Source: Planctomycetota bacterium (GTDB lineage: Bacteria > Planctomycetota > UBA1135 > JADKAF01). From it: a DNA stretch of 64,000 nt. The position numbers and the translations under genes are program-made. How positions within the stretch are numbered: the first letter of the stretch is position 1; every line of letters starts with the position of its first letter. Below the pieces are notes generated by a model. That model had not been told where the DNA came from. It searched no databases and saw only the letters and a program-made list of their open reading frames with translations. The DNA lies in the NCBI GenBank assembly GCA_016719295.1, contig JADKAF010000001.1, positions 6,014,001-6,078,000 of the forward strand. The letters are read 5' to 3'. Positions 51,857 through 61,500 of this stretch are shown in pieces.

Positions 51857-54800
51857 ATGAACGAGATCCGTCTCCCCCTGCCCATCGCCTGCCTCCGCCG
51901 CCGGAGCCAGAACTCCCGCAGCAAGAACCCGAAGGACGCGCACGACAGCGCCCTCTTCGCGTGGGAGGCCTCCCTGCGCTTGGCCGTTGCGCTGCGTCCG
52001 CCCGCGGAGCTCGCGGCGCTGAAGCGCGCGAGCTTCGGCGAGTGGGCTCGCGCGTTGAGCCTCCCCGATCTCGCCCTCGACGATGCGCGCCTGCTCGAGC
52101 TCTTCGAGCTCGGCGCGCGTGTCGGCCGCGGCGAGGCGGGCTCGCGCCGGAGCATCCGCCCGCGCGAGCTGCTCGACGTTCTGGCCGCCTACCGCAACAA
52201 GGCCCACGGCCACGCGCTCCAGCAGACGAGCTTCTATCGCGACGCGGGCCCGGTGCTGCTCGAGGCCCTCGAGGCCGCGTGGCAGACCGAGCTCTTCCTC
52301 CCGCGGGCGGGCGTCCTCGTCTATGTCGAGAAGGTCGAGCGCGAAGCGCAGGGCGCCTTCCGCGGTCACGTGCTCGAACTCGAAGGCGAGCATCCCTTCA
52401 AGTCCGCTCCGCTCGGCCTCGCGGTCCCCGCGAACGTACTGCCGCACCAGATCTACTGGCGCGAGGGCGAACGCTGGCGCTCGCTGCACCCCTGGCTTGC
52501 CTACGACGAAGACACTCTGCGCGTTGCCTTCTTCGACAAGCTCGATCGCCGCGCGCACTTCCTCGACTTCGTCTCCGGCTCGCCGCCGCGGGAAGAGCTC
52601 CTCGCCCTCTGGGAGCCCGCCGTGTTCGCGCTCTTCGAGGAGCACGCGGCGCGCGGCGCGACCCGCACGGCGGAGGACGAAGTCGAGCGCGCCGTCGATC
52701 CGCGCGCCTTCGGTGAGTTCTCGATCTTGGGTCGGCTGGGCGCCGGCGGCATGGGCGAGGTCTTCCTGGCCAGGCAAGCGAGCTTGGATCGGCTCGTGGC
52801 GCTGAAGATGCTTCCCCCGAGCGTCGCCACCGATCCGCTCGCCCGCGCGCGCTTCGCACGCGAGATCGATGCCCTCTCGCGCTGCGAGCACCCGCACGTG
52901 GTGAAGATCCTGACCTCGGGCACCACGCGCGGGACGCCGTGGTACGCCATGGAGTACGTGGAGGGCGCCGATCTCGCGCTCGTCGCGCGGGCTCTCTCGG
53001 AATCGAAGGACTTCGATACGGCCGTCTCGACCGCTTGCGCCACCGTGCGGAAGGAGCGTTCCGAGCTCTTCCCCGACGCTCCGCTGGTCGAACGAGCGCC
53101 CCTCGCCTCTACGAAGTCTCGCCCGCGTTGGCCCGAGCTCGCGCGCTTCTTCCGCGACGCCGCGCTCGGCGTACAGCACCTCCACGAGCGCGGCGTCCTC
53201 CACCGCGATCTGAAGCCGGGGAACCTGATGGTCACCACCGTCGATCACCGCGCGGTGGTGATGGACTTGGGGCTCGCGGCGGTCGAGAGCGCCACGGTCT
53301 CGCTCTCGCACGACCGCGGCAAGCTCCTCGGCACGCTGCGCTACATGGCGCCGGAGCAGCTCCAGCGGAGCCTGCGCCAAGTCGATGCTCGTGCCGATGT
53401 CTATGGCTTGGGCGCGACACTCTACGAGCTGCTCACCGATCGCCCGCTCTTCGACGGCGAGAGCGAGCAGCGCTTGATCAAGCAGGTGCTCGACGAAGAG
53501 CCCGCGGCGCCGCGGAGCTACGCACCCGACCTGCCGCGCGACCTGGAGCTCGTCGTGCGGACCGCGATCGCGAAGGACCCGGCCGAGCGCTACGCGAGTG
53601 CCGCGGCGTTCGCTGCGGATCTCGATGCCGTGCTCGACGGTCGGCCGGTCGCGGCCCGCGGCCGGAGCTTCGGCTATCTGCTGTGGAAGCAGATCCGGCG
53701 GCGGAAGGAACTCAGCGCGGCGATCGCGTTCCTGATTCTCGGGGCCGTGGGTTTCGCAGTGGTTCACACGCAGCGTCTGCGAGAAGAGGTGGCGGCCAAA
53801 GCGATCGAGATCGAGGCGCTGCGTGCAGGGAGTACGATCGACAGCCTGCGCTTGGAGGCCGAGCAGCGGCTCTGGCCGATGCGCTCGGAGACGATCCCTG
53901 CGCTGCGGGCGTGGTTGGCGAAGGCCGAGGAGCTACGCCTCCAGATCGACGCGGCCCGGCGGCGAGGCGTGGAGCTCGCCGTCGAGGTGGAGACGCTGCG
54001 CTCCTTCTTCGAGGGACCCTCCGAGATGGCACCCGAGATCGGCGGAGCGCTCGGGACGAGCGTTCCTGAGGTGCGTCGACGCCTCGAGCTCACGGAGCGC
54101 TGGCTCGCGATGACGAAGACGAGCGAAGAGGCACAGCGCGAGTGGCGCGAGGCGGGGATGGAGCCGATCGAGCATCTATTGCCGCTCTCGAGGAACCCGC
54201 AGGGGCTCTGGGAGTTCTGGCATGTGCCGAGTGGGGAGCGGCCGAAGCTGATCGAGCCGCAGCCGGAGCGCGAGGATGCGAACCGCTGGCAGATCACGCG
54301 GGAGATGGGGATGGTGTACGTGCTTCTGCCGGGAGGGACGCATTGGCATGGGGCGCAGAAGGGCGATCCGTCGAAGCCGAACTACTATCCCAAGGCGAGT
54401 TCAGATGAAGGGCCGGTACTCAAGTTCCCGATGAGTCCATTCCTGATCTCAAAGTACGAGATCACCGTGGCTCAGTGGGCACGATTAGCGGGTGAAGATC
54501 GGGATTGGCCCGCGACGAACTTGCCCCGGCACCATTTATCTTGGTTCCATTGCGCACTCACCGAGCGAAGGATCGGAAGCGCATGCATGCCAACAGAGAT
54601 CGAATGGGAGTACGCGTGCCGAGCCGGAACAACGACGCCCTGGTGGACAGGGGCGGACGAGTCGGATCTTGGTAGCGCGGCCCGCTTCAATGGCAGCAAG
54701 CGCAATCCCTCCGCCGGTACGCTACGAGCCAATGATTGGGGTCTCCACGACGTTCATGGAAGCCTCTTCGAGTGGTGCTTGGACGATGCCGAAAGTCGTT

Positions 54801-55015
54801 ATGGCTACGTAGTTGAGGATCGAGGTCGAGCTGGAGCGCAGATCCAATCGTTGGAGGCGCCGATGACGAGGGTGGAAAGACGGACGGTCAGGGGCGGCTG
54901 CTCCGCGTCCTCAGCTTCGGAATGCCGCTCCGCGCACCGATTTAGTTATCCGCCGGCCGGAGTCTTCGAGTACGTCGGTTTGCGTCCCGTGTTGCCTGCG
55001 CAATTACACCAATAG
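51857..55015 (+). CDS. Membrane Ser/Thr protein kinase with C-terminal FGE-sulfatase domain, copy A
   Basis: A 1052-residue protein. Residues 1-275 are an unnamed conserved domain, with YRNKAHGHA near residue 113 (HEPN-like RNxxxxH, uncertain). The kinase domain (about 285-600) has GRLGAGGMGEVF, the Lys of VALKML, HRDLKPGN (Asp451), DLG in place of DFG, and MAPEQL; it looks active. A membrane helix (about 619-638) and a coiled coil with FFEGPSE follow. Residues 817-1052 form an FGE/SUMF1 (C-type-lectin-like) domain: EMGMVYVLLPGG, SKYEITVAQW, PTEIEWEYACRAGT, NDWGLHDVHGSLFEWC. The topology puts the FGE domain outside. The start matches copy B. The last ~600 nt are much lower in GC than the rest of the gene. 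Confidence 0.88.
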   Translation: MNEIRLPLPIACLRRRSQNSRSKNPKDAHDSALFAWEASLRLAVALRPPAELAALKRASFGEWARALSLPDLALDDARLLELFELGARVGRGEAGSRRSIRPRELLDVLAAYRNKAHGHALQQTSFYRDAGPVLLEALEAAWQTELFLPRAGVLVYVEKVEREAQGAFRGHVLELEGEHPFKSAPLGLAVPANVLPHQIYWREGERWRSLHPWLAYDEDTLRVAFFDKLDRRAHFLDFVSGSPPREELLALWEPAVFALFEEHAARGATRTAEDEVERAVDPRAFGEFSILGRLGAGGMGEVFLARQASLDRLVALKMLPPSVATDPLARARFAREIDALSRCEHPHVVKILTSGTTRGTPWYAMEYVEGADLALVARALSESKDFDTAVSTACATVRKERSELFPDAPLVERAPLASTKSRPRWPELARFFRDAALGVQHLHERGVLHRDLKPGNLMVTTVDHRAVVMDLGLAAVESATVSLSHDRGKLLGTLRYMAPEQLQRSLRQVDARADVYGLGATLYELLTDRPLFDGESEQRLIKQVLDEEPAAPRSYAPDLPRDLELVVRTAIAKDPAERYASAAAFAADLDAVLDGRPVAARGRSFGYLLWKQIRRRKELSAAIAFLILGAVGFAVVHTQRLREEVAAKAIEIEALRAGSTIDSLRLEAEQRLWPMRSETIPALRAWLAKAEELRLQIDAARRRGVELAVEVETLRSFFEGPSEMAPEIGGALGTSVPEVRRRLELTERWLAMTKTSEEAQREWREAGMEPIEHLLPLSRNPQGLWEFWHVPSGERPKLIEPQPEREDANRWQITREMGMVYVLLPGGTHWHGAQKGDPSKPNYYPKASSDEGPVLKFPMSPFLISKYEITVAQWARLAGEDRDWPATNLPRHHLSWFHCALTERRIGSACMPTEIEWEYACRAGTTTPWWTGADESDLGSAARFNGSKRNPSAGTLRANDWGLHDVHGSLFEWCLDDAESRYGYVVEDRGRAGAQIQSLEAPMTRVERRTVRGGCSASSASECRSAHRFSYPPAGVFEYVGLRPVLPAQLHQ
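51896..51984 (+). repeat. 89-nt exact repeat in kinase N-terminus, copy A
   Basis: Identical base for base to 58571-58659 in copy B, including synonymous third positions; the codons just outside differ. It encodes the RRSQNSRSKNPKDAHDS region. It may mark gene conversion or a nucleotide-level constraint. Confidence 0.85.
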
Positions 55016-55392
55016 GTATTCGTCAGGCGAGAGGGCGCGGAGCGTCTGACGCGGTAGCGAGCTCATCGAAGGGGAGCGCGACTGGAGCGCCACCGGCAAG
55101 ATGTCCGAAAATTGTGAGCATCGATCCACGCCTGTGCATTCGGCGCTTCCTCCAATTCCTCTGCGCGATGCGCGTGGGCCGATCCTCCCGGCGAGGATCG
55201 CCATGTCGATGCAAGGCGAATCCATCGGCCCCGAAAAATGTACATCGCGAACCACCTCCCGGAGCTGTGCACAATCGTCGGTGCTAGCAATACGGATGCC
55301 GAGATCGCAGCTCATGCGTAGCCCTGGAGCATGTCGCACGTCGCGCCAGGATTGCAGCTCACCTGCTTGTCCAAGCGCCAACGACGCCACAT
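55016..55392. other. Gap with only decayed-looking frames
   Basis: 377 nt between the kinase stop and the ankyrin gene end. Three minus-strand frames overlap (55004-55390, 55023-55274, 55063-55290). Parts read like protein, for example MLTIFGHLAGGAPVALPFDEL in one frame, but each is short and they do not join without frameshifts. The stretch looks lower in GC. I read it as a decayed gene or non-coding spacer. Confidence 0.35.
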
Positions 55393-57123
55393 CTACAGAT
55401 CGCGGCTCAGCTTCCCCCCGTTCTGTCGCAAGATGCTAACGGTCTCCTGAGCTTCCTGGTTCAAGAGCGCCATGTCCAGAGGCGTTCCCCACGCCTCGCT
55501 ACAGGCATTCACCTCCGCGCCCGAGCGCAAGAGCAGAGCCACGACGGCGGAGCGCCCCGATCCCGCTGCAGCATGCAGAGGGGTCAGACCTTGGTTGCTG
55601 CGCGCGCCATGTGACAGTCCGAGCTTGAGCAGCATCTCCACAACGGATCCATGCCCGCGTCCCGCGGCGTGATGGAGCGCGGTGTGATGGAACGCGTCTC
55701 GGGCTTCGAGGCTCGCCCCGAGCTCCCGCAGCGCCTGCAACGCTTTCCCTTGTCCGTTCTGCGCCGCCGACAGAAGCGCGGTACATCCGTCGACAGCGCG
55801 TGCATCCACCTGCGCGCCCTTCGCGACCAGAAGCTCGATCGACAGAAGCTGTCCGTTCGACGCGGCGCGATGCAAGGGTGTCGCCTGCATTGCATCCCAT
55901 TCATCGACCAGGCAACCGCGATCGAGGAGCAGGGACGCGACCGAGACGGATCCGAGCTCGGCGGCGAGATGCAGCGGAGTCGTGCGCTCGCTATCCTTGG
56001 CCGGCAGGTGCTTGGGGATTCCAGCCGCATCCATCAGCCACTCAGCGATGGCCCTGTTCTGCGTCGCGGCGGCGTGATGAAGCAGGTTGAATCCTTCGGA
56101 GTCGACCACGTCGAATCGGGCCCCCTTCTTCCGGAGCCACTCCAGCTCTTGGAGCCGATTGCCGTCGACGGCCACGAGAACGGTCGGAACATCGGCTCCG
56201 AAGTCGAGGAGGCTCGCGGGGGCGTCCGTTCGGCCACGCGGCAAAAAGGGCTCCAGCACCCCCGGGTCTTTCGTACCGGATGCGGCTTGGTACTTCAGGA
56301 GGTGCTCGGCGACATCCAAGCGGCAGAACAGCACCGCATAATGGAAAGCCGTCAGCCCGTCCTTGTCCCGCAACGTGCTGTCAGCGCGACGCGTATCCTC
56401 GGGGATGCGATCCAGAGAGAACGGGTTGTGAGTTCGAGAATCGATCGGACCAGACGGCTGACCGGAGCCTCTCTTCGTCGAGGCGAGCGGCGCGAAGAGT
56501 CGCACGACGTCGAGGTGCCCCTCCATGGCGGCGAGGTGGAGCGCCGTCACTCCTCGATCGCTCTCGTGGGCGGGCTTGAACTCGCGCGGATTGAGAGCCG
56601 GCCTTCCGGTTGGCCAATCTGGCGAGAGCACCTTCAATCCGTGGAGCGCTCTTAGCACATCCATGCGGCCGGAGAATGCCGCATGGTGCAGCGCGGTCCA
56701 GCCATGGGAGTCGCGCTGCTGGAAAGCATCTTGGAACGTAGGGTAGTCGCGTCGAAACTGGCTCTCGCTGTCCTTGCGCGAGATGATGCCTCGAATCTCC
56801 TTGGCATCGCCACGCATGGCGGCATCGAGCACCTCGTCCAGGATCAGATGCGAGCTCGGATCGAGCGTCGAACGCCACGCGAGCACTTTCGACGCGATGC
56901 CGATCGATCTGGGCGCGGCGTCGAGTGCTGGAACCTGCGCCTGCCGCGCAGGCGCGGTTGCGGCTTTGACGATCGGCTGGGGCGCCGCCGGATCCTGCGG
57001 CGAAGTCGTTGGAGTGGCGTTGCCAAGTCGCGAGTGCGACGAGGCAGGATGCGCAGATTCGTTGCAGGATGCCGCAAGCAAGAGGAACGGCATCCGCGTG
57101 AGAAGACGGCGAGAGACGCTCAT
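55393..57123 (-). CDS. Ankyrin-repeat lipoprotein
   Basis: A 576-residue protein. The ATG at 57123 gives MSVSRRLLTRMPFLLLAASC, a lipobox (LAAS-C), so it is probably a lipid-anchored protein. A Ser/Thr/Pro/Ala-rich spacer of ~80 residues follows. Then come ten or so ankyrin repeats, many with the GxTALHxAA.xGH.xVV..LL core: GWTALHHAAFSGRMDVLRAL, GVTALHLAAMEGHLDVVRLF, TTPLHLAAELGSVSVASLLL, ATPLHRAASNGQLLSIELLV, HTALHHAAGRGHGSVVEMLL, LTPLHAAAGSGRSAVVALLL. It lies between the two kinase cassettes and is lower in GC than the core genes. Likely a protein-binding partner at the cell surface. Confidence 0.88.
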   Translation of the reverse strand: MSVSRRLLTRMPFLLLAASCNESAHPASSHSRLGNATPTTSPQDPAAPQPIVKAATAPARQAQVPALDAAPRSIGIASKVLAWRSTLDPSSHLILDEVLDAAMRGDAKEIRGIISRKDSESQFRRDYPTFQDAFQQRDSHGWTALHHAAFSGRMDVLRALHGLKVLSPDWPTGRPALNPREFKPAHESDRGVTALHLAAMEGHLDVVRLFAPLASTKRGSGQPSGPIDSRTHNPFSLDRIPEDTRRADSTLRDKDGLTAFHYAVLFCRLDVAEHLLKYQAASGTKDPGVLEPFLPRGRTDAPASLLDFGADVPTVLVAVDGNRLQELEWLRKKGARFDVVDSEGFNLLHHAAATQNRAIAEWLMDAAGIPKHLPAKDSERTTPLHLAAELGSVSVASLLLDRGCLVDEWDAMQATPLHRAASNGQLLSIELLVAKGAQVDARAVDGCTALLSAAQNGQGKALQALRELGASLEARDAFHHTALHHAAGRGHGSVVEMLLKLGLSHGARSNQGLTPLHAAAGSGRSAVVALLLRSGAEVNACSEAWGTPLDMALLNQEAQETVSILRQNGGKLSRDL

Positions 57124-57327
57124 GGGGTTCACCGAAGGTTCATGTGGGTATTGAATGAGGGAGGCTGCCGAGCGTGGGAAGGATGGCAAGGCGATCCCAT
57201 CTCGGGTATACGACGCTGCTTACCCGGCGCACGGAGGCGGAGGTCCCTCACGACGAGGCGATGTCGCGCGTAGGCTCGGAGGAGCGCCCCGCTCCAGCAA
57301 CAGCTCTGCACCAGTAGGATGGGTCGT

Positions 57328-57357
57328 CTCGCCCTCTTGCCATCCTGAGAGGGCGAG
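57328..57357. terminator. Perfect 10-bp hairpin after cassette B secreted gene
   Basis: CTCGCCCTCT (57328-57337) and AGAGGGCGAG (57348-57357) pair perfectly across a 10-nt loop. It begins 19 nt past the stop of the minus-strand gene ending at 57377. No T-run follows on that strand, so it may pause or protect rather than strictly terminate. Confidence 0.45.
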
Positions 57358-57376
57358 TTCCGCCTGAGTGGAAGAT

Positions 57377-58321
57377 CTAGTTGATCGTGACTTCGACCGC
57401 GTTCGAGACCGCCAAGCTTCCGCTCGAGGTCACGGCCAGCCACTGTCCGAAGAAGCGGAATCCAGGCAGTACACTCGGGCCATAGTGCGCCACCAGGCGT
57501 GCGACGCCAGAGGCGTCAGCGAGGACGAGTGAGGACTCGACATCGCAGGAGATCCAAGCCAGCGCTCCACGCACGAAGGGGGGCCCGAGTAGCTGAGGCA
57601 ACGCACCACCGAAACCAACGGAGTCCGAAAGCCCGAGGACGAGAAAGCTCACCGCGCCAGGCTGTAGGCCTCTGCAGGTCCAAGGAGCCGACTGGCCGCG
57701 AAACGCGGTCTGGGTTGCGATCTCCGGGATCTCTCCATCCGCGTTCACCTTGTACATCAGCGGAGCGAAGTTCACGGTGCCGGTCCGAGAGGTGTAGTAG
57801 GCGACCGATGCGGAGCCGCTGGTGGGCGCTCGTCCCATCTCCACGGCGCTTCCAGCCGGCAGGTCGAAGGCCAGGAAGTAGAGCTGCGACGCGGCGATGC
57901 GGTACGGGCTCTGGAAATGCGCTCGATGCCATTCGAAGCGCGTCATCAGTCCGAGGTGCCCCGACGCGAGCTCGGTCCCGGGATTGCTGTTGCTCGTCGC
58001 GCTCCAGAGCGAGGCCCGCAGGACGGCTGGGCCGCTGTTCGATCGCATCCACAGGTCGTAGCCCGTCACGTTGCGACCTGTGTTCCCGAGGAAGCGGACG
58101 TAGATCCGGCGCAGCGAGCCGCCCGCGGAGAGCACGAGTCCGCCCGAAGGCGTCGCCGTGGAGTTCCGGCTGATCGCGCCGATCTGCTGCTGGTGGCGGG
58201 AACCGGTGCCGAAGTACTTGGGCGGAACCTGGGCATCGGCCGCGGCGTGCAGGAGGCCGACGGCGGCGAGAGCCGCGCAGCCGAGCCGGCGAAGGATGCT
58301 AAGGGGCGAAGGGGTGATCAT
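57377..58321 (-). CDS. Secreted beta-sandwich protein, cassette copy B
   Basis: A 314-residue exported protein, paralogue of the gene at 50702. The signal peptide is MITPSPLSILRRLGCAALAA with an ADAQ cleavage end. The middle is nearly the same as copy A (ISRNSTATPSGGLVLSAG, GHLGLMTRFEWHRA). The tail VLGLSDSVGFGGALPQLLG onward again follows the shared C-terminal domain. Differences cluster in loops (RHQQQIG versus RYQQQGG, RAPTSGSAS versus RSSSGGAAS) and at the C-terminus. It is divergent from kinase copy B with 210 nt between starts. Function is unknown. Confidence 0.78.
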   Translation of the reverse strand: MITPSPLSILRRLGCAALAAVGLLHAAADAQVPPKYFGTGSRHQQQIGAISRNSTATPSGGLVLSAGGSLRRIYVRFLGNTGRNVTGYDLWMRSNSGPAVLRASLWSATSNSNPGTELASGHLGLMTRFEWHRAHFQSPYRIAASQLYFLAFDLPAGSAVEMGRAPTSGSASVAYYTSRTGTVNFAPLMYKVNADGEIPEIATQTAFRGQSAPWTCRGLQPGAVSFLVLGLSDSVGFGGALPQLLGPPFVRGALAWISCDVESSLVLADASGVARLVAHYGPSVLPGFRFFGQWLAVTSSGSLAVSNAVEVTIN

Positions 58322-58531
58322 CGGGTAGGTCTCCTCGGGAGGAATCCCCGGAAGGGGAACGCGAAGCGGCGGACTTGCGGGGAGCTTCGTCGCGACGAGG
58401 CCCTTCCAGGACTCGCTCGCGCTTCGGCCCAGGCCCGAGCCGCACACCCTCCTTGCGTCCCGAGGGCTCAGCCTTAGGGCGTGCGCCGAAAGGAAGGCCG
58501 ATCTAAGCTGGCGGCCGATCCCGAATCGGCC
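58322..58531. promoter_or_regulatory. Divergent promoter region, cassette copy B
   Basis: Counterpart of 51653-51856. GGTAGGTCTCCTCGGGAGG, GAGGCCCTTCCAGG, CAGCCTTAGGG and GATCTAAGCTG are kept at similar positions, while short insertions (for example CCCCGGAA near 58345) differ. Confidence 0.5.
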
Positions 58532-61500
58532 ATGACCGAGATCCGCCTCCCCCTTCCCATCGCCTGCCTGCGCCGCCGGAGCCAGAACTCCCGCAGCAAG
58601 AACCCGAAGGACGCGCACGACAGCGCCCTCTTCGCGTGGGAGGCCTCCCTGCGCTTGGCGGTCGCGCTGCGCCCGCCCACGGAGCTCGCGGCGCTGAAGC
58701 GCCCGAGCTTCGGCGCCTGGGCGCGCGCGGCGAGTCTCCCCGAGCTCGCGCTGGAGGAGGCGAGTCTGGTCGAGCTCTTCGAGCTCGCCTCGCGCGTGGG
58801 CAAGGGCGAGGGCGCGCAGCGGAGGTCCGTGCGCCCGCGGGAGCTGGTCGACGCGCTCGCGGCGTATCGCAACCATGCGCACGGCCACGCGCTACAAGAC
58901 GCCAGCTTCTACCGCGAGGCCGGCCCGCTGCTGCTCCGCGCCCTGGAGGCGGCTTGGCAGGCCGAGCTCTTCCTGCCGCGCGCCGGGATGCTGGTCTACG
59001 TCGAGGGCGTGGCGCTCGAAGCGGGCGGCGCGCGGAAGGGCCACGTGCTGGAACTCGAGGGCGAGACGGCCTGGAAGTCCGCTCCGCTCGGCCTCGCAGT
59101 GCCGGCGAGCGTGCTGCCGCACCGCGTCTACTGGCGCGAGGGCGAGCGCTGGAGGCCGCTGCATCCCTGGCTCGGCTACGACGACGAGCGCGGGCAGTGC
59201 TTCTTCTTCGACAAGCTCGACCGCAAGGCGCACTACCTCGACTTCGTCTCGGGCTCGGGGCCGCGCGAGGAGCTGCTCGCGACCCTGGCTCCGGAGCTCA
59301 CCGAGCTCTTCGCGCGCAACGCGCCGGCTTCCTCGGCATCGGCTGCAGAGCGCGAGAGCGAAGTCGCGCCGCGGGCGGAGGATCCGAGCGCGTTCGGCGA
59401 GTTCGCGATCGTGGGGCGCCTGGGCGCGGGGAAGATGGGCGAGGTCTTCCTCGCGCGGCAGACGAGCCTCGATCGCTTGGTGGCGCTGAAGATGCTGCCA
59501 CCGAGTCTCGCGCAGGACGGGATCGCCCGCGCGCGCTTCCAGCGCGAGATCGAAGCCCTCGCGCGCTGCGAGCACCCAAACGTTGTGAAGATCTTGGCGT
59601 CCGGGACGACCCGCGGGACGCCCTGGTTCGCGATGGAGTACGTCGAGGGCGCGGACCTGCTCGCGGTCCGGCGCGCGCTGTCGGATTCGAAGGACTTCGA
59701 CACGGCCGTCTCGACCGCGTGCACGGCGACGCGCGCCGAGCGGGCGGAGCTCTTCCCGCAGGCCCCCGCGGTCGCGCCGAGCACGCCGCGGCCCGGAGCC
59801 GGAGTGGAGCGCTGGCGCGCGCTCGCGCGCACCTTCCGAGACGCGGCGCTCGGGCTGCAGCACCTGCACGAGCGCGGTGTGCTGCATCGCGACGTCAAGC
59901 CTGCGAACGTGATGGTGACCGCCGCCGATCATCGCGCGGTGGTGATGGACCTGGGCCTCGCCGCGATCGAGAGCCAGACCCTCTCGCTCTCGCACGACAA
60001 GAGCAAGGTCCTGGGCACGCTGCGCTACATGGCACCGGAGCAGCTTCAGCGAAGCCTGCGCGAAGTCGACGCGCGCGCGGATATCTACGGCCTCGGGGCC
60101 ACGCTCTACGAGCTGCTCACGGATCGGCTCTTCTTCGACGGCGAGAGTGAGCAGCGCCTGATCAAGCAGGTGCTTGACGAGGAACCGCTGCCGCCGCGCC
60201 GCGTCGACCCCGCGATCCCCAGCGATCTCGCGCTGATCGTCGGGAAGGCGACGGCGAAGGATCCCGCGGAGCGCTACGTGAGCGCGAGCGCTTTCGCCGC
60301 GGATCTCGACGCCTTCCTCGATGGACGCGCGATCCAAGCGCGGGCCAAGAGCCTGGGCTATCACCTGCGCGTCTGGATCCGGAGGCACCGCGAGCTCAGC
60401 GCGGCGATTGCCCTGCTCGTGCTCGGGAGCGTTGGCGTCACGCTCTTCTACGTGCAGCATCTGCAACGCGCGGTCGCCGAGAAGAGCGCGGAGAACGAGG
60501 CGCTGCGCGCGAGCGAGACGATCGCTGAGCTACGCAGGGCGGCCGAGCGCGATCTTTGGCCGATGCGCTCGGAGGAGATTCCTGCGCTGCGCGAATGGCT
60601 GCGCAAGGCGGAAGCTCTGCGAGCGGCCGTGAGCGAGGCTCGCGCGCGGCAGGTCGAGCTTCCAATCGCGGAGGAGTCGCTGCGGTCGTTCTTCGAGGGG
60701 CCGTCGGAACTCGCGCCAGAGATTGGGGGTGCGCTCGGGACCAGCGTACCGGAGGTGCGCCGACGGCTCGAGCTCACGGAGCGCTGGCTCGCCGCGACGG
60801 TGACGAGCGAGGAGGCACAGCGCGAATGGCGTGCGGCAGGGATGGAGCCCATCGAGCATCTCTTGCCGCTCTCGAAGAATCCGCAGGGGCTCTGGGAGTT
60901 CTGGCACGTGCCGAGCGGCGATCGACCGAAGCTGATCGAGCCGAAGCCGGAGCGGGACGATGCGAACCGCTGGCAGATCACGCCCGAGATGGGAATGGTG
61001 TATGTTCTGGTGCCGGGAGGAAAGTTCTGGCAGGGAGCGCAGAAAGAGGATCCGGCGAAGCCAAACTATGTCCCTGATTCTCATCCTCTGCAACTTATAG
61101 AAGTACTGTCTCCACAACAGGTCACACTGGAAGCCATCCAGATCTCGAAGTACGAAATCACGAAGGCGCAATGGATGCGGCTGATGGGTACGAGCGAGTC
61201 AGAGTCGCCACCGATCGTCGCGCCCAAGGCTGACATATCCTGGCTTGAATGCCGCCGATTGTGCTGGCGATTGGGGAGTGTGAGCTTGCCCCTCGAATCC
61301 GAGTGGGAGTATGCGTGTCGGGCGGGCACGACGACGACTTGGTGGACGGGATCGGATCTCACTGCCTTGCGCAATGCGGCTAGGTTTGACGAGGAGATCG
61401 CACCTGAATCGATCGGGACACGGCGCGCGAATCCCTGGGGGTTGCACGATGTCCATGGCAGCCTTTGGGAATGGTGCGCCAACTCGTACTCGGTCTCTCG

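Noticed and set aside
55004..55390. A 128-codon minus frame after kinase copy A
   Set aside because: It overlaps the kinase stop, and competing frames in the same stretch look equally protein-like, which fits decay rather than one intact gene.
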